DNA of 64,000 bases. It comes from Bisporella sp. PMI_857 (taxonomy: Eukaryota; Ascomycota; Leotiomycetes; Helotiales; Helotiaceae). The stretch covers positions 1,054,001-1,118,000 of the forward strand of contig JAJSPD010000008.1 in assembly GCA_021307315.1 (NCBI GenBank), given 5' to 3'. The translations under genes and the position numbers were made by a program. This document shows, piece after piece, positions 11,861 through 24,344 of this stretch. The first letter of the stretch is position 1. Each line of letters opens with the position of its first letter. Under the pieces are notes generated by a model, which was given only the letters and a program-made list of their open reading frames with translations, had not been told where the DNA came from and searched no databases.

Positions 11861-12732
11861 ATGGCTGCTGGTACGTCCTTCCAAACCTTTCCCCACCTCG
11901 GCCCGTAGCATCCACCCATAAAAACGGTCAACCTACCTCTTGGTCCGAAACTATCACCACATCAATGGTAATCAAAACTAACAACAATTTCTCTACAACA
12001 GAAGATTCCTTTGCCTACGCCTGAGCTCAAACGCCGCCTGGGCCGGCTACAAGGCCCATCAGAACCCAACCTTCTTCTCCAAACAAACAAAGGGCCAAAC
12101 ACCATCAATCCGTATGTCCCCTTCTCCCTTCCTAGAAGCAAAACTAACAAACAAAAGTCTGGATCGGCTGTTCTGACTCCGCGTCCCCGAAACAACCCTC
12201 CTCGGTCTGCAGCCCGGCGATGTCTTCGTGCATAGAAACATTGCCAATGTCGTGAGTCCGACAGACATCTCTGTCTCTGCCGTTATTGAGTATGCCGTTG
12301 TGCACCTCAAAGTCTCGCATATAGTTCTCTGCGGACATACCTGCTGTGGAGGCGCAGCTGCCGCTCTAGGAGACTCACGCGTCGGAGGGTGTACTGGATG
12401 CATGGCTCACGCGCTAAAAGCAGTACGAAGGGCAAACGAGCAGGAGCTCAAGGGTATCAGCGACGATGGGAAGAGGGTGATCAAACTTGCGGAATTGAAC
12501 GTGAGGCAGGGAGTGGAAGTGTTATTGAGTAATTATGTGGTGGAGGAGGCGATTAGAGACCGCGGCCTGAGTGTTCACGGGGTAGTGTATGATATCGGGG
12601 TGGGCAGACTTAGGGATCTCGGATGTGGCACTAAGGGCGGGAAGGGGGTTGATACCGGGGAGGGGGAAGTAGTAAAGGGGAATCATGGGGTTAGTTTTCA
12701 GGGACAGTGGTGCGAGCATGACCGTGCGATAG
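11861..12732 (+). CDS. Beta-class carbonic anhydrase, frame interrupted by indels
   Basis: It converts CO2 to bicarbonate and is the fungal Nce103/CAN type. Exon 1 is ten bases (ATGGCTGCTG), exon 2 begins at 12002 and ends at 12111, and exon 3 begins at 12158. The active-site motif WIGCSDS(R)VPETT holds the first zinc cysteine and the Asp-Arg dyad; GHTCCGG supplies the zinc histidine and second cysteine. KLAELNVRQGVEVL and SVHGVVYDIGVGRL are also typical. A C is missing at 12020-12021 (after DSFAYA) and another at 12179-12181 (inside CSDSR). Two more indels flank the region around 12390-12415, where the expected GVLDAWLTPLKA is garbled. The end is uncertain: one frame gives ...FRDSGASMTVR with TAG at 12730-12732, the other continues to 12791. 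I prefer the first because it reads like a family C-terminus. Confidence 0.88.
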
Positions 12733-13088
12733 TGGTCATGGTGCGCAATGTCTGCTGCACCGGGTATATATGGAACAGGATTCCGAAATAAGGGTTAATT
12801 ATGTCAGATGGCTGGCGTTGCGGTGGCGTCGATATTGAGAAATCTAGATTCTGGAGTACAAGGCGATTGATGATGTGAAAGATAGCTCAAAACATATGCT
12901 CAGAGTCTTATATTACGAATCAGAAATATTTCCATCATGAAAACAGGCCTTCATGATTACTCACATGTCTGCTTTGGTAAGTAAACTGCACTTGTAGGCT
13001 TATTTTCTCCATCTATTCTACTGCGGGATAGCAAGTATTGCAGGAGTCTGGAGCTGTACAACATAACTCTTCTCATCGGGGGGCGCCT
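12733..13088. other. Convergent 3' intergenic region
   Basis: It separates the carbonic anhydrase and EFL1 stops. Nothing is recognised apart from presumed 3' UTRs. Confidence 0.5.
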
Positions 13089-16000
13089 TCACCTCTTCAA
13101 TGTCTTCTGCTTCTCAGCATCCTTCACCAACTTCTGTCCAGCAATAACCAATCCCTTCCTTTTTCTCACCGCATCCATATACCTTTTTGCTACATTCTCC
13201 TTATCAGCCAGCTCTCCAAGATCCTCCAAATCATCTTCCGTAAATGGAACCCAGAAAGGATCTTCATCCAAGATCTCATAACCTTGAAAAATGAGTTAGG
13301 TGCCGCTGCTCCGGAGGTTCTTTTGCGAATCTCTTCAGCGAAACCGAATGATTCAGCGACGGGAAGGAGAGAGAGAATGGTGTAGAATGGTGTCCCTTCT
13401 TTCATGGATTCTGAGAGGACGCGGCTCGGCGTTCGGGTTAATACGTCGTAGACTCGACCTAAGGCCTCGGCTGTATAGCTATTAGCACTACATGATAGGG
13501 TGGGGTGAAGGTACATACTGCTTGATTGGACTTCGCAAGAATACATAGCGAGTAATAAACGTGGACTCCAGTCTAGGAAGCCGTCTTTAATGCCCTGTTG
13601 GACTGACTTGATGACCTCGCCTGTAAGACGTCCAAGCCTATCTCTTGCGGACGGCTCCTCGTCAGCTGAGAGGCTGACTGTAACTTCTTCAATGAGTACA
13701 GCAAGTCCCTGGACAGGCTCATTACATAACGGTCCTTGAGCAGTAGCGATCTGAAATGCGTAGCCAATCTTATCTGCAAAATCGCGAGCTTGGAGCGTGT
13801 CACTGACTGCTTGCTGCGTTTCTTCCGATGCATTTTCTTGAAGACTGTATGCCTGTTAGGGAACTAAACGAATCGCGGCGGTAGACTCACAATCGGCCAA
13901 ATATTCCATCCTGAGTGGCATCGACTAGCAGATTCGGACCGGTTCTTCGTGGACCAAAGGCTGCGATCTGGTCAACTGTATTTATCCAAATATCTTTTGG
14001 TCCCTTGACGTTCTTGAACGTTTCTTGAAGTTGTATTTTGAATTCCTCTAATGATAAAACTCCAGACCCAGTAACGGCTTCTACATCATCCTCTTCATTC
14101 TGGTCCGAAGTATCATCTGAAGACTGAGTCTTCTGTCCTTTTGCCTCGGCTTGGCGGTCTGAATAAAGACGCTTGATAGCACCAGAGTTCTTTCCCAGAA
14201 ACTCGGTAACTTCGGCCGGTAAGGGCAAAACTCGTAGTTTGACAACAACCTGTTTCGAGGTTGTGACTGCTATCAATGTTCCTCTGCCAAGCTCTTTGTT
14301 CACTGGAGGTTTCATTTCATCTGCTCGAATTGTTGTCTCACGATATGGTACAATAGGTTCTCCTGCCTGTATTTCACATCGTGCAAATCGGTCACGAAGA
14401 TCTGTCAGACAGCGCTCGAGATGCAACTCTCCGGCTGTCAGCAGAACGTGTTCCCCACTTTCAAATTGCTCATACTCTGCACATGGATCACTCTGCACCA
14501 GCAGCCTGAGTCCCTGAATCATTTTTTCGAGATCTGCTGGGTTGACGGGCTCAAGGGCGACTCGAACAATAGGCTTTGACCCCATACTGACACCAGCAAG
14601 ATTAACACTGCCTTCAAGCTGACTGCAGAGTGTACCTGACTTCAAGATATGGCCTTCTAGCCCACCAATTCCGAATATGACACCAGCATGAACAGACTCA
14701 AGAGGCTCTAAGCTCCTTCCCATGAGCAAATATAGTGCGGTAATTTTTATCTTTACTGGCTCTGGCTCGTTATGCGGGTGCGCTGGTGTGAACTTTGGAG
14801 GAATGACGTATATTGAGTCCCCAATACTTAATGTTCCCGAAAATATTCGAGCAAACCCAATGAGATGTTCTGGATCAGGAGGTACCTCTCCCGTGTTTTC
14901 CTTCAACGCTCGTCGCTCCGAGAGCATTCATGACACTATGCACAGATGTGTCTACGCCAGCATCTTCCAAAGTGCGTGCTTTCGCAATCTCCTCTCTCTT
15001 GCGACGGCCCATTTCTCTGGCTTCTTCACCCGTCATCGCTCCGCCACGCCTCTTATTCTCTGGGAGCTCACTCTCGGGAACAGATACCATCTTACTGACA
15101 TACACGATAACCGGATCATCTTTAGTGCTTTTGGACTTGATCATGGCATCACGAAGAGTAGGATCCACATGGGTGCACCAGGAGATGAACTAATCAATGT
15201 GGGCAATCGATTTTCTTGAGCAGCTGGCGGAGATGGTAAAGACTCGATGACGATACCAATAAAGCCGTGGAGAGAGGTAGCCATTCAGAGAATATGGTGG
15301 TCAGGAGAACTCTCGTATCTTTGGATCTGAGGATATAAGGTTGTAATTTGATGTTTAGGGACTTTGTAATTTTATCTCTTAGAGTAGGATCGCTGAAAGA
15401 AAGGTCAGAAAAGGTTCAGAGAACAATCTTTGATTAAAATTATCAACAAAAGCAAAGGAGAAGATTCGTCCACGCACCCCAGCCCTTTATCACCACCTGT
15501 TGTTGCTTCGTACACATTCCAAATTTGTTCGAGCACCAGTTGTACAAACATAGGTTTCAAGTTTCGACCTTTAAGATGTTTGGGCCCGAGGACCTTCTTG
15601 GTTTTGGGGTCCAGGTAGAAATCTCCCCAGAGAACCTTCTCCATAGCCGTACGTTTAATCCCGAGCTTCTTTTCATACAGACTGGCGAATTGCCGAACCG
15701 TAAATGCCCAGCCATCTATAGCACTACTGAATATGACATTGTTCTTTTCTGGTGCAAAGTATATATCCTCATCATCTTTTTCTTCAAACTCATGGCTTCC
15801 AGAGGCCATACTCTCGGTATCCACAGACACACTAGTTGTTCCATAGGTAGTGTCTCTATCCGCTCGCTCTTGTTCTTTGGCTGCAGCCGCCGCGACTCTT
15901 TCATCAACTCTTTCCCGCCAGTTGAGATCCTCCTCCATACGCTCACCTTGAAAAAAACTTCCCAGTATAGCGTTAACTTGCTCTAGTAGTGTTCTCAAGT

Positions 16001-16628
16001 GTATATATGCTTCGTGTGGTGTAAACTTTAGCTCGTTAATTAGTCGATCGAGTTTGTTTATAACCAATATAGGTTTCATGTGCTCGACCCATGCCTGCCG
16101 AAGCACAGTCACAGTTTGACTGCATACACCTTCAACTGCGTCTACTAATACTACTGCACCATCGCAGAGTCGTGAAGCCGTGGAGACTTCGCTACTGAAA
16201 TCGATATGTCCGGGTGAATCTATCAGATTGATAAGATAGTCTTTCTTCTCCAGCTCGGCTCCTGGAACTGGCCTCCGTAGCATTGAGAAGTATAATGATA
16301 TGGCAGACGATTCCATGGTGATTCCGCGCAGCTGCTCATCCGGTCTAGAGTCAAGATATCTGATCTTTCCTGCAAGCTTTGGTGATATGATGCCATTTGT
16401 GGCAATGAGAGCATCTGTAAGGGAAGTCTTACCATGATCCTTTATCTGGTTATCATAGTCGTTGATTACTGAGCGGAGAACACTTACAACGTGGGCCAAT
16501 ATGCAAATCTGCGGCCTGTGTTAGTGATACCTGTACAAGAAATGATACCCACCACGCCAACTTACATTTCTGATACCTTCTGGATTCCGTTGCAAAGCAA
16601 CCAGCTGTTCTGGGTTGACGTAGGGCAT
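13089..16628 (-). CDS. RIA1: Ribosome assembly GTPase EFL1 (elongation factor-like 1), frame interrupted by indels
   Basis: This EF-2-related GTPase works with Sdo1/SBDS to release Tif6/eIF6 from late cytoplasmic pre-60S particles. Exon 1 (16566-16628) encodes MPYVNPEQLVALQRNPEGIR. Exon 2 (16488-16508) is seven codons, ICILAHV, and after a 48-base intron comes DHGKTSLTDALI, so the P-loop is split by an intron. Further G motifs are RGITMES, DSPGHIDFSSE and NKLDRL. A low-complexity insert follows (ADRDTTYGTTSVSV onward). The EF-G domain II-IV part includes DPEHLIGFARIFSGTLS, GELHLERCLTDLRDRFA and GPRRTGPNLLVD. The C-terminal part ends in lysine-rich QKLVKDAEKQKTLKR (stop 13089). Additional introns lie about 13837-13892 and 13464-13517. 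One-base losses are inferred near 13307, 14920, 15175 and 15255, and one intron near 15375-15470 is only roughly placed. Confidence 0.93.
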
Positions 16629-17687
16629 TATGAGCGTAGATCTTCATATTATACTCAGCAGAGAGCGGGGAGATATGGCATTTATTGTTCTCGCATGAGA
16701 TATAATTCGAGTCAAAATCGTCACAGCCCCTCCACTCGCTTAAAGGCCATTTGTGGGTACCTTCTAGCTGTAAGACCAATCATAGAGAAAGGGGTATTTC
16801 GCTGTGTACCATTCGAATGGTATGAGTAATAATGATGCAGGTGGAGAGATGAGGCTGAGGAGGCTTCTGGGAAGTTCTTTGCTTAGGAGTTCTGAGTGAT
16901 AGTTTGTTGATTATTACTCGACATCTGATTTTACTCGACAAAATGGATAGCTTAGATTAGCTAGCTAGGCTGTGCAACAGAAGCATCCTGTAACTGAAAT
17001 GCACATCTGGTGATCTTAGTTTGTTTCCCAGGATCGTCAACGTTTCTAGCTGACCGAACTGGCTTGAATGAACTGCACACAGCTTATGGATCCGCTCGAT
17101 GGTAGGTGAACCGCTGCTATCGACATAGCTATGGTGTGTTAGCCTTGGAGTCTAGTACCATCGTCCTGTAATATCTCGCTTTGTGATTCAAAACATCTCA
17201 ACTTGACTGACTACCTACTCGGCTGTTACTATATAGGACATCCCCAGAACCTCGCCAATAATCTGATCTCTCCAGCGCATAACATGCAAGAACTTGAAAC
17301 GTCGAATATCCCCCTCGCCTAAGTTAGCGCTTCTTGAGATCTACTTACCGAGGCGGCCCCGCCTAGATTCAGTGGTGAACGGAGCTACCAGAATTATCCT
17401 TACCAGTCCAAGTTTCACCAACGGCCCATACCCAAAGGCCAGACGCCTTATTCAATAAGTTTTCAAACTCCCTTCACAGGACGAGCTTTAATGACAATCC
17501 CGTCGGTCGTCGCTATTCGAGTTTTATAGTCATCGTGTGGATTGAGTATCGAAATGAGCAAATAGCGGTGGCTGACGAGGAAGAATCCGATCCAGACTCC
17601 TTTCCAACCTTCGCCCAAACACCAAGCAGCTCTCTTTAAAATACACCAAGCACTACTCATTACCGTGATAGATCTACAGGTGTCGCC
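16629..17687. other. Divergent intergenic region between EFL1 and the PH-domain gene
   Basis: About 1.06 kb with no recognisable coding sequence. It must contain both promoters. Confidence 0.6.
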
Positions 17688-18976
17688 ATGGCAGATGTAC
17701 AGCGTCGTGCGCCGTTGCAGGAAGCATCGCAGCCTCGACCAATCCCTAAACCAACAAATGCGCTCCATATCCCCCTCCGTCTACAGTAGCACCACCAGCA
17801 CCACCGTCATCTGCAACACGGATTCGCAATTCACATTTGAACTTGGATACGTTCTCGCCAGTCAATCAGAACGGTAGCTTCGAATTTGACCGTGTTCTGA
17901 AGGCTGGATATGTTCAGAAGCGGACGCGAAAGACCAAGGTAAGGATAATTTGATTTGGGCAGAGCTATCTCCTAACTCTTCACATAGGCGTGGAAACAAA
18001 TATATCTTGTCCTCCGACCAAACTACCTTTCCATATATAAGGATAATAAGGAAGACAAACTGCGACACAAAATCAACCTTGCAGACCTGACAGCCGTGGC
18101 TTCCTGAAGGACCCTAAGCAGAAGCGACAGAATGTATTCGGACTATTTTCACCATCGCGAAATTACCATCTTGAGGCGAGTTCAGGAAAGGACGCGGACG
18201 AATGGGTAGAGCTCATTAGACAGGAGGCGCGTATAGAGGAGGAGGAGGAAGAGATGATGCTAGCCAGCCCAGGAGGCACGGCAACTGCGAACCACAATGG
18301 CTTTGAACGATCCATGCATCCTACAAAGGAGCAAAGATTATTACACGAGGAACGGTTGGGATCTAGCTCTCCCGAACCATCAGATACGGTACCATGGTCC
18401 CCGCAGACCAGGGCTATGGAATTGGTGCTCCTAGGCGAGCATCACATACAATTGATTATTCTGGGAATGAAATGGCATCGCACTCTGATATGTCAGATAT
18501 GGAGGCCTCGAGAAGAGTTATCTCGAAATCAACTGTGCCGGAAGAGTCTATGGCTGTCCAGCCACCTGATGGACGGCCAATGATGGAGACACGCAACATA
18601 AGTCAAATGAGTGGGTTCAATGCTGAGGACCCAGAGCGAGTTATCTGGCACGGCCACCTTCTCTTACTCAAATCCACAGGCGGAGTAAAGCAATGGAAAG
18701 AACTCTGGGTTGTTCTTCGCCTGCGGAACCTCTCCCTCTACAAAATGACTCCGAATACTCTCCCTTCCTCATAATACCACTACCATCTATCATTAACGCG
18801 GTAGAGATTGACCCGCTATCCAAGACGAAACGACACTGCTTACAAGTTATTACCGAAGAGAAGAGTTACAAATTCTGTGCAAAAATGAAGATACATTGGA
18901 CAAGTCGCTTGGCGCGCTCAAGAGCTTGTTGGCGAAGCGGAAGGACTATGAACTGCAAAGCAAGGGAGCCAGATGA
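17688..18976 (+). CDS. Tandem PH-domain protein (Opy1-like), frame interrupted by indels
   Basis: Two pleckstrin-homology domains are separated by a charged low-complexity linker. The protein begins MADVQRRAPLQEASQPRPIP and is proline-rich. PH1 starts VLKAGYVQKRTRKTK, is split by a 45-50-base intron (ending about 17989), and continues AWKQIYLVLRPNYLSIYKD to DADEWVELIRQEA. PH2 starts ERVIWHGHLLLLKSTGGVKQ, continues WKELWVVLRLRNLSLYK, and ends near KSLGALKSLLAKRKDYEL before TGA 18974-18976. Both show the C-terminal helix expected of PH folds. Yeast Opy1 has the same two-PH layout and senses PI(4,5)P2; orthology is plausible but not proven. One base is missing near 17758 and one A is missing in the run at 18742-18745. 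A frame change also occurs in the linker near 18400. Confidence 0.8.
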
Positions 18977-19392
18977 CTCGTATGAGCTTTCATGGCAGGA
19001 ATACATGAAATGATGAGAAAAGCACACGTATATATGAAGAGCATCGATTTTTATGTCTAATGAGTTTATGACACTGTAAATTTAATGTTGCGATGACTTA
19101 ATACAAATCGTTCCGAAAAGCTTAGGCGTTACCATCTTTTGAGATTATGGAAGCCTTAAAAGGATTGCGCAGATCTTCCATTATAATCGATCTATCCTGC
19201 GTAAGCTAAACCGCCACTTGTACTTGAAAAGCGATGCCTGGCATACACAGAGCCCCCGATTCATGATACACCTGGATTGCAACCTAGGACATCATACCCA
19301 AAAAGCAAATGGGTATCTTACAAACTCCTCACCAACAAGCAGTCATAACGCATCAAATCTCACCCCTTCCATCGCTCGTCTGATCACGCCAC
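18977..19392. other. Convergent 3' intergenic region
   Basis: It lies between the stops of the PH-domain gene and the minus-strand gene. No coding signal is seen. Confidence 0.5.
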
Positions 19393-21398
19393 TCAAAATT
19401 GCATAATAAGGTCAGGTTCATGCAACTCAACCACCACGTCCGTAATTGTGACCCCATCCTTCACCTTTAACGGCTCATTTCCTAAAACCCGTTCGTTCCC
19501 TTCCTCCCCCGTCTCTCTGTCGCCGCCATCGTAGATATCGATGAGCTCAGCGAGAGATTGCGGCGGAAGGGGTGTTTGGGCCGCTAGCTCCAGAGCCTCC
19601 ATATCACTATCTGTTGAGTCGAGAACGAATGGATGGCTCGCGAGGCTGAGAGTTGGATCTATGGTGGTGGTGACGCGCAGAAGTGGAGAGCCATGACGAG
19701 CATCGTGGATTGAAGAGACAAGCGTACCAAAGGCAGCCTTGAAAGGGATTACAGGGAGGGATGTGCGGTAGAAGTCGGCTGGAATGCGGCTGGGGTCGAT
19801 AGTAGTTGTTGGAGGGGCGCGGGAGAGATTCGGGGAGGGTGGGAGAAATGAAACATTTGCGCTAGAAGTCCGGGTGGGTGTTGAAGGTGGCGCTGACGGT
19901 GGTGTAAGTTCTGGGTACGAGAAAGTGGAAAATAAACCAGCGTCTACGATATCAATGTTGGATATTCCATTCTCTCTTGCCCATGCATCAAGGTTGTCGT
20001 CGTCAGTGGGTAGATCAACAGTGGAGGGTCCACCATTCTCTCCGATCCACGTATTGAAGTTGTCGTTTGAAGATTGTTCAACAGTACAAGAAAGATCCGA
20101 AGACAAAGTAACAGAGGCGTGGCCTTCCATCAAGATACCAGCAGCTATGATGCCAACTTGAGGGACACCGATGAGAGTGCTGCCAACGACGGCGAGATCA
20201 GCGGAGGCAGTATTGAGCGAGGTGAGATCATTCCGCTTAGCCAACGCGTCAAAATCTCCATCGGTAGGTAGGTCGATGGTCGGCGTATGTCGTCCGGGAT
20301 ATTGGGTTCCCTCCATCCAAGCAATAACCTCTTTCCGCGGGCCAGGAGTCTTTGGGAATGGACGTGGAGACTCTCCATCAGTATCATTATCTTTATGAAT
20401 AACAATTCCCATCCCCTTCAATTTCCGTTGTAGCTCCCGTTGGAATACTCTTGTAGCTGGAGCTGCAGGAGGGTTGGGACGGAGACCCAGATTCTTGACA
20501 TGTTTGACGAGGTTACTGGACGGTGGTGTTGCAGATTGAAGCCGAACCCTGTTATGGCCGTAGCTGGTATATCGCCATCTACGATCCCGTTCAGCGAGAG
20601 GTAGCTGCGCTCCACGATAGAGGGCCGACAACCGGGGCAACATTTGAATTGGCATTCGGCACCGTTGGGGAGGCTCCAAGAATGCTTTGTAGTTTCTGGC
20701 TTGGGTTGTGACGAGATGTATGAGGAGTGATGGCCTGAGCTAGTGAAGGTTGGATACCAGTTGTTGGCATCCAAGTTCAAATTTACATCTTGTTGTGCAG
20801 TTTCAAGCACCTTACAATCATGTCAGCTATATTCTACGCCATGCGTTTCGATTAACGTCTGTTGGCATAGGCTGAGAGCGCAAGTTTTCCTGAGTGAACC
20901 TTTAAGAATAGAAAAATACTTACGACTGCTCTTTGCATGAGAATCCGTTGAATCTGGTCTGATGTGTAGTTCTTGATGTCATCATCACCAATCCCATTGA
21001 GAAAGGGCAGCTGCCAAGCACGAGCAGCTGGACCTCGCGGTCTCATGAACGTTGCTGGGAAGAGATCACAAATAGCGTCCATCTTGAACTGGACCTGCTT
21101 TGTTAGAATGTCTCCTATGCTTACTCGAGAGATTACTACTGTTACTTACTGCAAATCCCCGTTCCATATCATTTTCAATCATGAGCTCGCGATCCTGGGT
21201 GCATCGAAAGAGCCATCCCAAAGCTGGTGCCTTACCACAAAGGCTGCAACGAAACTCCTTAGTATAGAGTCGCGTTACGGTAAGATGCGTGCATTGGCCG
21301 CATTGAGGAATGATAGGGCGTAGACGCTGGCTAGAAGTGATCGCATTCAGATGAGAAGCTGGTGAAATAATTGATGATCCAATAAGATTGTGCGCCAT
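19393..21398 (-). CDS. Unrecognised protein with Cys motifs and a degenerate internal repeat
   Basis: I do not recognise the family. The likely start is MAHNLIGSSIISPASH at 21398. Next comes a cysteine block, CGQCTHL...RCSLCGKAPALGWLFRC, that could bind zinc. Further exons encode MDAICDLFPATFMRPRGPAA with IQRILMQRAVV, then ETAQQDVNLNLDANNWYP, SWSLPNGAECQFKCCPGCRP and ERSYLSLNGIVDGDIPATAI. The long last exon (from ~20450 down to 19393) encodes an acidic, proline-rich region with a degenerate repeat: DLPTDGDFDALAKRNDLTSL and later DLPTDDDNLDAWARENGISN. It ends VVVELHEPDLIMQF. Intron positions are approximate (about 21083-21148 and 20813-20922). A frame change near 20450-20650 suggests an indel. 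A fungal-specific role is likely but unknown. Confidence 0.6.
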
Positions 21399-22805
21399 GG
21401 CTGTTATGCTCGATTGTTGTGTCGACGATAGCCTTACGGAAGAAATATTGATAAATCTGGGATTGCAATGTTTGAATACACTTCCCTGATGACTTGTATG
21501 TTTGTCGCCATTGTTTGAGCGATCCAAGGGAAAGAGAATTCTCCATGCAGATGCCAGTCGAACCTTTAAAACTCGATATTGCTCCCTCAAACACAGCAAA
21601 GATGAAAAGTTTGACTAATCCAGACACAATGAAACCAGTTCATATGCCTCGCAGTACACAGATAAAGAGTGATAAAGCACTACATTTAATAACTACAATG
21701 GATTCCTTCCAAGAGTATCTTTTATGAAGATATTCTGTCCATATTCTCTGCCAGATGAAGTATGGAAGAGCACGCAGGAGCCAAAACAAGGCTGAGATAT
21801 CCTAGTCTTGAAGGTCTGAGATTATCCAAATTGAAATTATGACGACTGACAAGATGACTATCTGACAGTCGTTGAATACGGGGTGTCAATGACAGACATG
21901 GAAATGCAGCCAGAGTATGAGAGAACAAGCAGCTGTAACACATTGCAACTTTCAGAAAACTCGATTTACAGTTATTGATCTAACATCAAGTTAACCTTGC
22001 AGAACAGAGTTTTGGTCACGCCAGAATGAAACTACATAATTCATCCTACTAGAAGTCTTTCACAGAACCGCGACACCCGTCTGCTACTTACTTAAAAACT
22101 TTGATTCTGTCTAATGCCATAGGCTTTGCTTAAAGGAGCACAGATCAGAAACCTAAAGGACAGTTTCTAATCGACGTGATATCCCTTCGTTTATGCCGAT
22201 ATCTATTGTACCCTTATAGACAAGTGGCGCAGGCTTTCTTTGAATGGCGGTATCATAAAGGTGGATGACCATATAGTGTCTCCAAGGATGAAGGGGCTGA
22301 GTTATTGCACGCTGAATAGAAGTTTGGGCTTAATTATTGAATCCACTCGTGTTGTGAGTGGATTGGAGACTATCAGCGCCTCATTGACGTGGTCATTATC
22401 ATCCATTCGAGTTGAACCTACCAAAACTTTGAGCTTTGTGACTAGGACGAGAGTCACTTGGTTGTAGTTTGGACCTTGGCAGGCTTGGCTTACTTTGCGC
22501 GCTAAGCCATGGCGATGGAAAGCCGTCCGAGCCAGCATCTAGATCAATCTTTAATCAAGATAAACATCTTGCTCAATATAGCACAACGGTACCGCAATTG
22601 GGACCCATCACGAAGTTACAGGTGATATCTCTCAAGTCTGGCACTAATACTTGTCTCGTGACCCGCCATTGGCAGGAAGAACTTCGCGAAGCGACAGCCG
22701 CGGCTCCGGCTTGTTTACAAACAGTGGCTCGTCCGGCTTGACCATCATCCAACACCATCGTTGCCGTTCCACTTTCACCATCAAACTGCAATTTAATTTG
22801 CCAAA
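21399..22805. other. Divergent intergenic region, 1.4 kb
   Basis: No gene recognised. It holds the promoters of the flanking minus-strand and Mpv17-family genes. Confidence 0.6.
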
Positions 22806-23752
22806 ATGTCGGTCAAATTCGAGGAGACTATCAAGCAAACTGGTGAAGCTGCCGCGACTACTGGTATACTGAAGGGAGGCAAACATGATTTGGCGGAGGA
22901 GATTGGCACCGCTTTGACTGGAGGAAAGGGAAACATTGGCAAGCCGGGCTATCTAGCTGTAAGCATGCGTCGTCAAGTTGAAATTCAATGTGCTAATACC
23001 ATCAAGGCCTATCTAGAACAGCTACGGACAAATCCCCTGAGAACTAAGATGTTGACCTCTGGCGCATTATCCGGTGCTCAAGAATTCCTTGCCTCTTGGA
23101 TCGCAAAGGATCGCAATAAGAATGGTCACTACTTTACATCTCGTGTGCCCAAGATGGCAGCGTATGGAGCTTTCATCAGTGCGCCGATGGGACATATCTT
23201 GATTAGCATACTCCAAAAGCTGTTTGCTGGTCGCACGAGCTTGAAGGCGAAGATCCTTCAGATCCTCGTCAGCAATTTAATTGTATGCTCGGGTCTTGCA
23301 GGTTCAAGTAAGAAATGCTGACATGATAAAGGTTGCTCCCATTCAGAACACTGTGTATTTGTGTTCGATGGCTTTCATTGCTGGGGCAAGAACGTTCCAT
23401 CAAGTCCATGCGACCTGGAAAGCTGGGTTCTTGCCCGTTATGAAGGTCAGCTGGGTCACATCACCACTGGCTCTTGCTTTTGCCCAAAAGTTCTTGCCAG
23501 AGCACACATGGGTCCCATTTTTCAACATTATTGCTTTCACAATCGGTACATATATCAATGCTACAACAAAGAAGAAGCGCCTCGCTGCTCTTCGCAAGAA
23601 GCACTATGATGAGACTAGGGGTGGAAGAAATGACTATCCTGGAGGTAAGTACATCTAACATCAATGTAGCCATATTACAAATGCTTGGTTGTGTCCCTGT
23701 GTCAGTTACTCTCGGACTAACTTTTCTTACAGAGCCGAAGAGAGACTACTAA
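22806..23752 (+). CDS. Mpv17/PMP22 family integral membrane protein
   Basis: Four exons are clean: 22806-22958 (51 codons), 23007-23282, 23332-23644 and 23733-23752, all with GT-AG junctions and correct phase. The product is about 253 residues. After a glycine/lysine-rich N-terminus comes AYLEQLRTNPLRTKMLTSGA, the typical start of the family, then KMAAYGAFISAPMGHI, APIQNTVYLCSMAFIAGA, and the signature block WKAGFLPVMKVSWVTSPLAL followed by FNIIAFTIGTYINATTKKKR. Four hydrophobic segments are expected. Members sit in peroxisomal, mitochondrial or vacuolar membranes; the basic C-terminal tail and the nearby PEX11 gene make peroxisome a reasonable guess but not a proof. This is one of the few genes here without any frame problem. 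Confidence 0.88.
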
Positions 23753-24344
23753 AACCGTATAGAAACTTGACGTGGGTGGTCACACTCAATTCTTTCACAT
23801 TTCATGGTCTTTATTCGGGCGGCAATCTGGTAAAGCAATCTTCTATTGTTAAAGGATTGAGGAAAATTACTGGAAGCAAAGCCTGGATAGCTGCATATAC
23901 ATTAATGGGCTCATGCACTAAATTTTTGCTTGCACGAACAGTGATCATGACACAAAATTCCACAGATTATCCAGGTGAGTTTGTTCCCGCTTGTCAGCTC
24001 GGGAATACAATGCGCTTGATGGCTGCTTTTTTGATACATGCCTGATTCCATCCACGTGATTTCCTTCTTCCCGTTTGTAAGACATCGGGTTGTCTTGTGT
24101 AATACTCAGGTCCAGTCTCTCTGCAACACGTTGATCTAGTTAAGCTGGTGCTCGGGACATTGGTCACTATTCGGTCATCCGCCAGCAGCATCGTAGATTG
24201 TAAGCAAATGGCGCAGTGTGTCATAATTGGCTCTTTGATAAATTTTCCGCCTAAACACTGCTTTCCCTTGATTCGATTCTCCCTTTATTACAGTCCAGCT
24301 TCGCACCTGCGTCCAGACACCAGCTTCGTGTCCCATCATCGAAG
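23753..24344. other. Intergenic region, no gene recognised
   Basis: About 0.6 kb between two plus-strand genes. Presumed 3' UTR followed by promoter. Confidence 0.5.

Noticed and set aside
12228..12235. A separate start for carbonic anhydrase inside exon 3
   Set aside because: It arises only because one C is missing in the CSDSR codons. The true frame continues from upstream exons.
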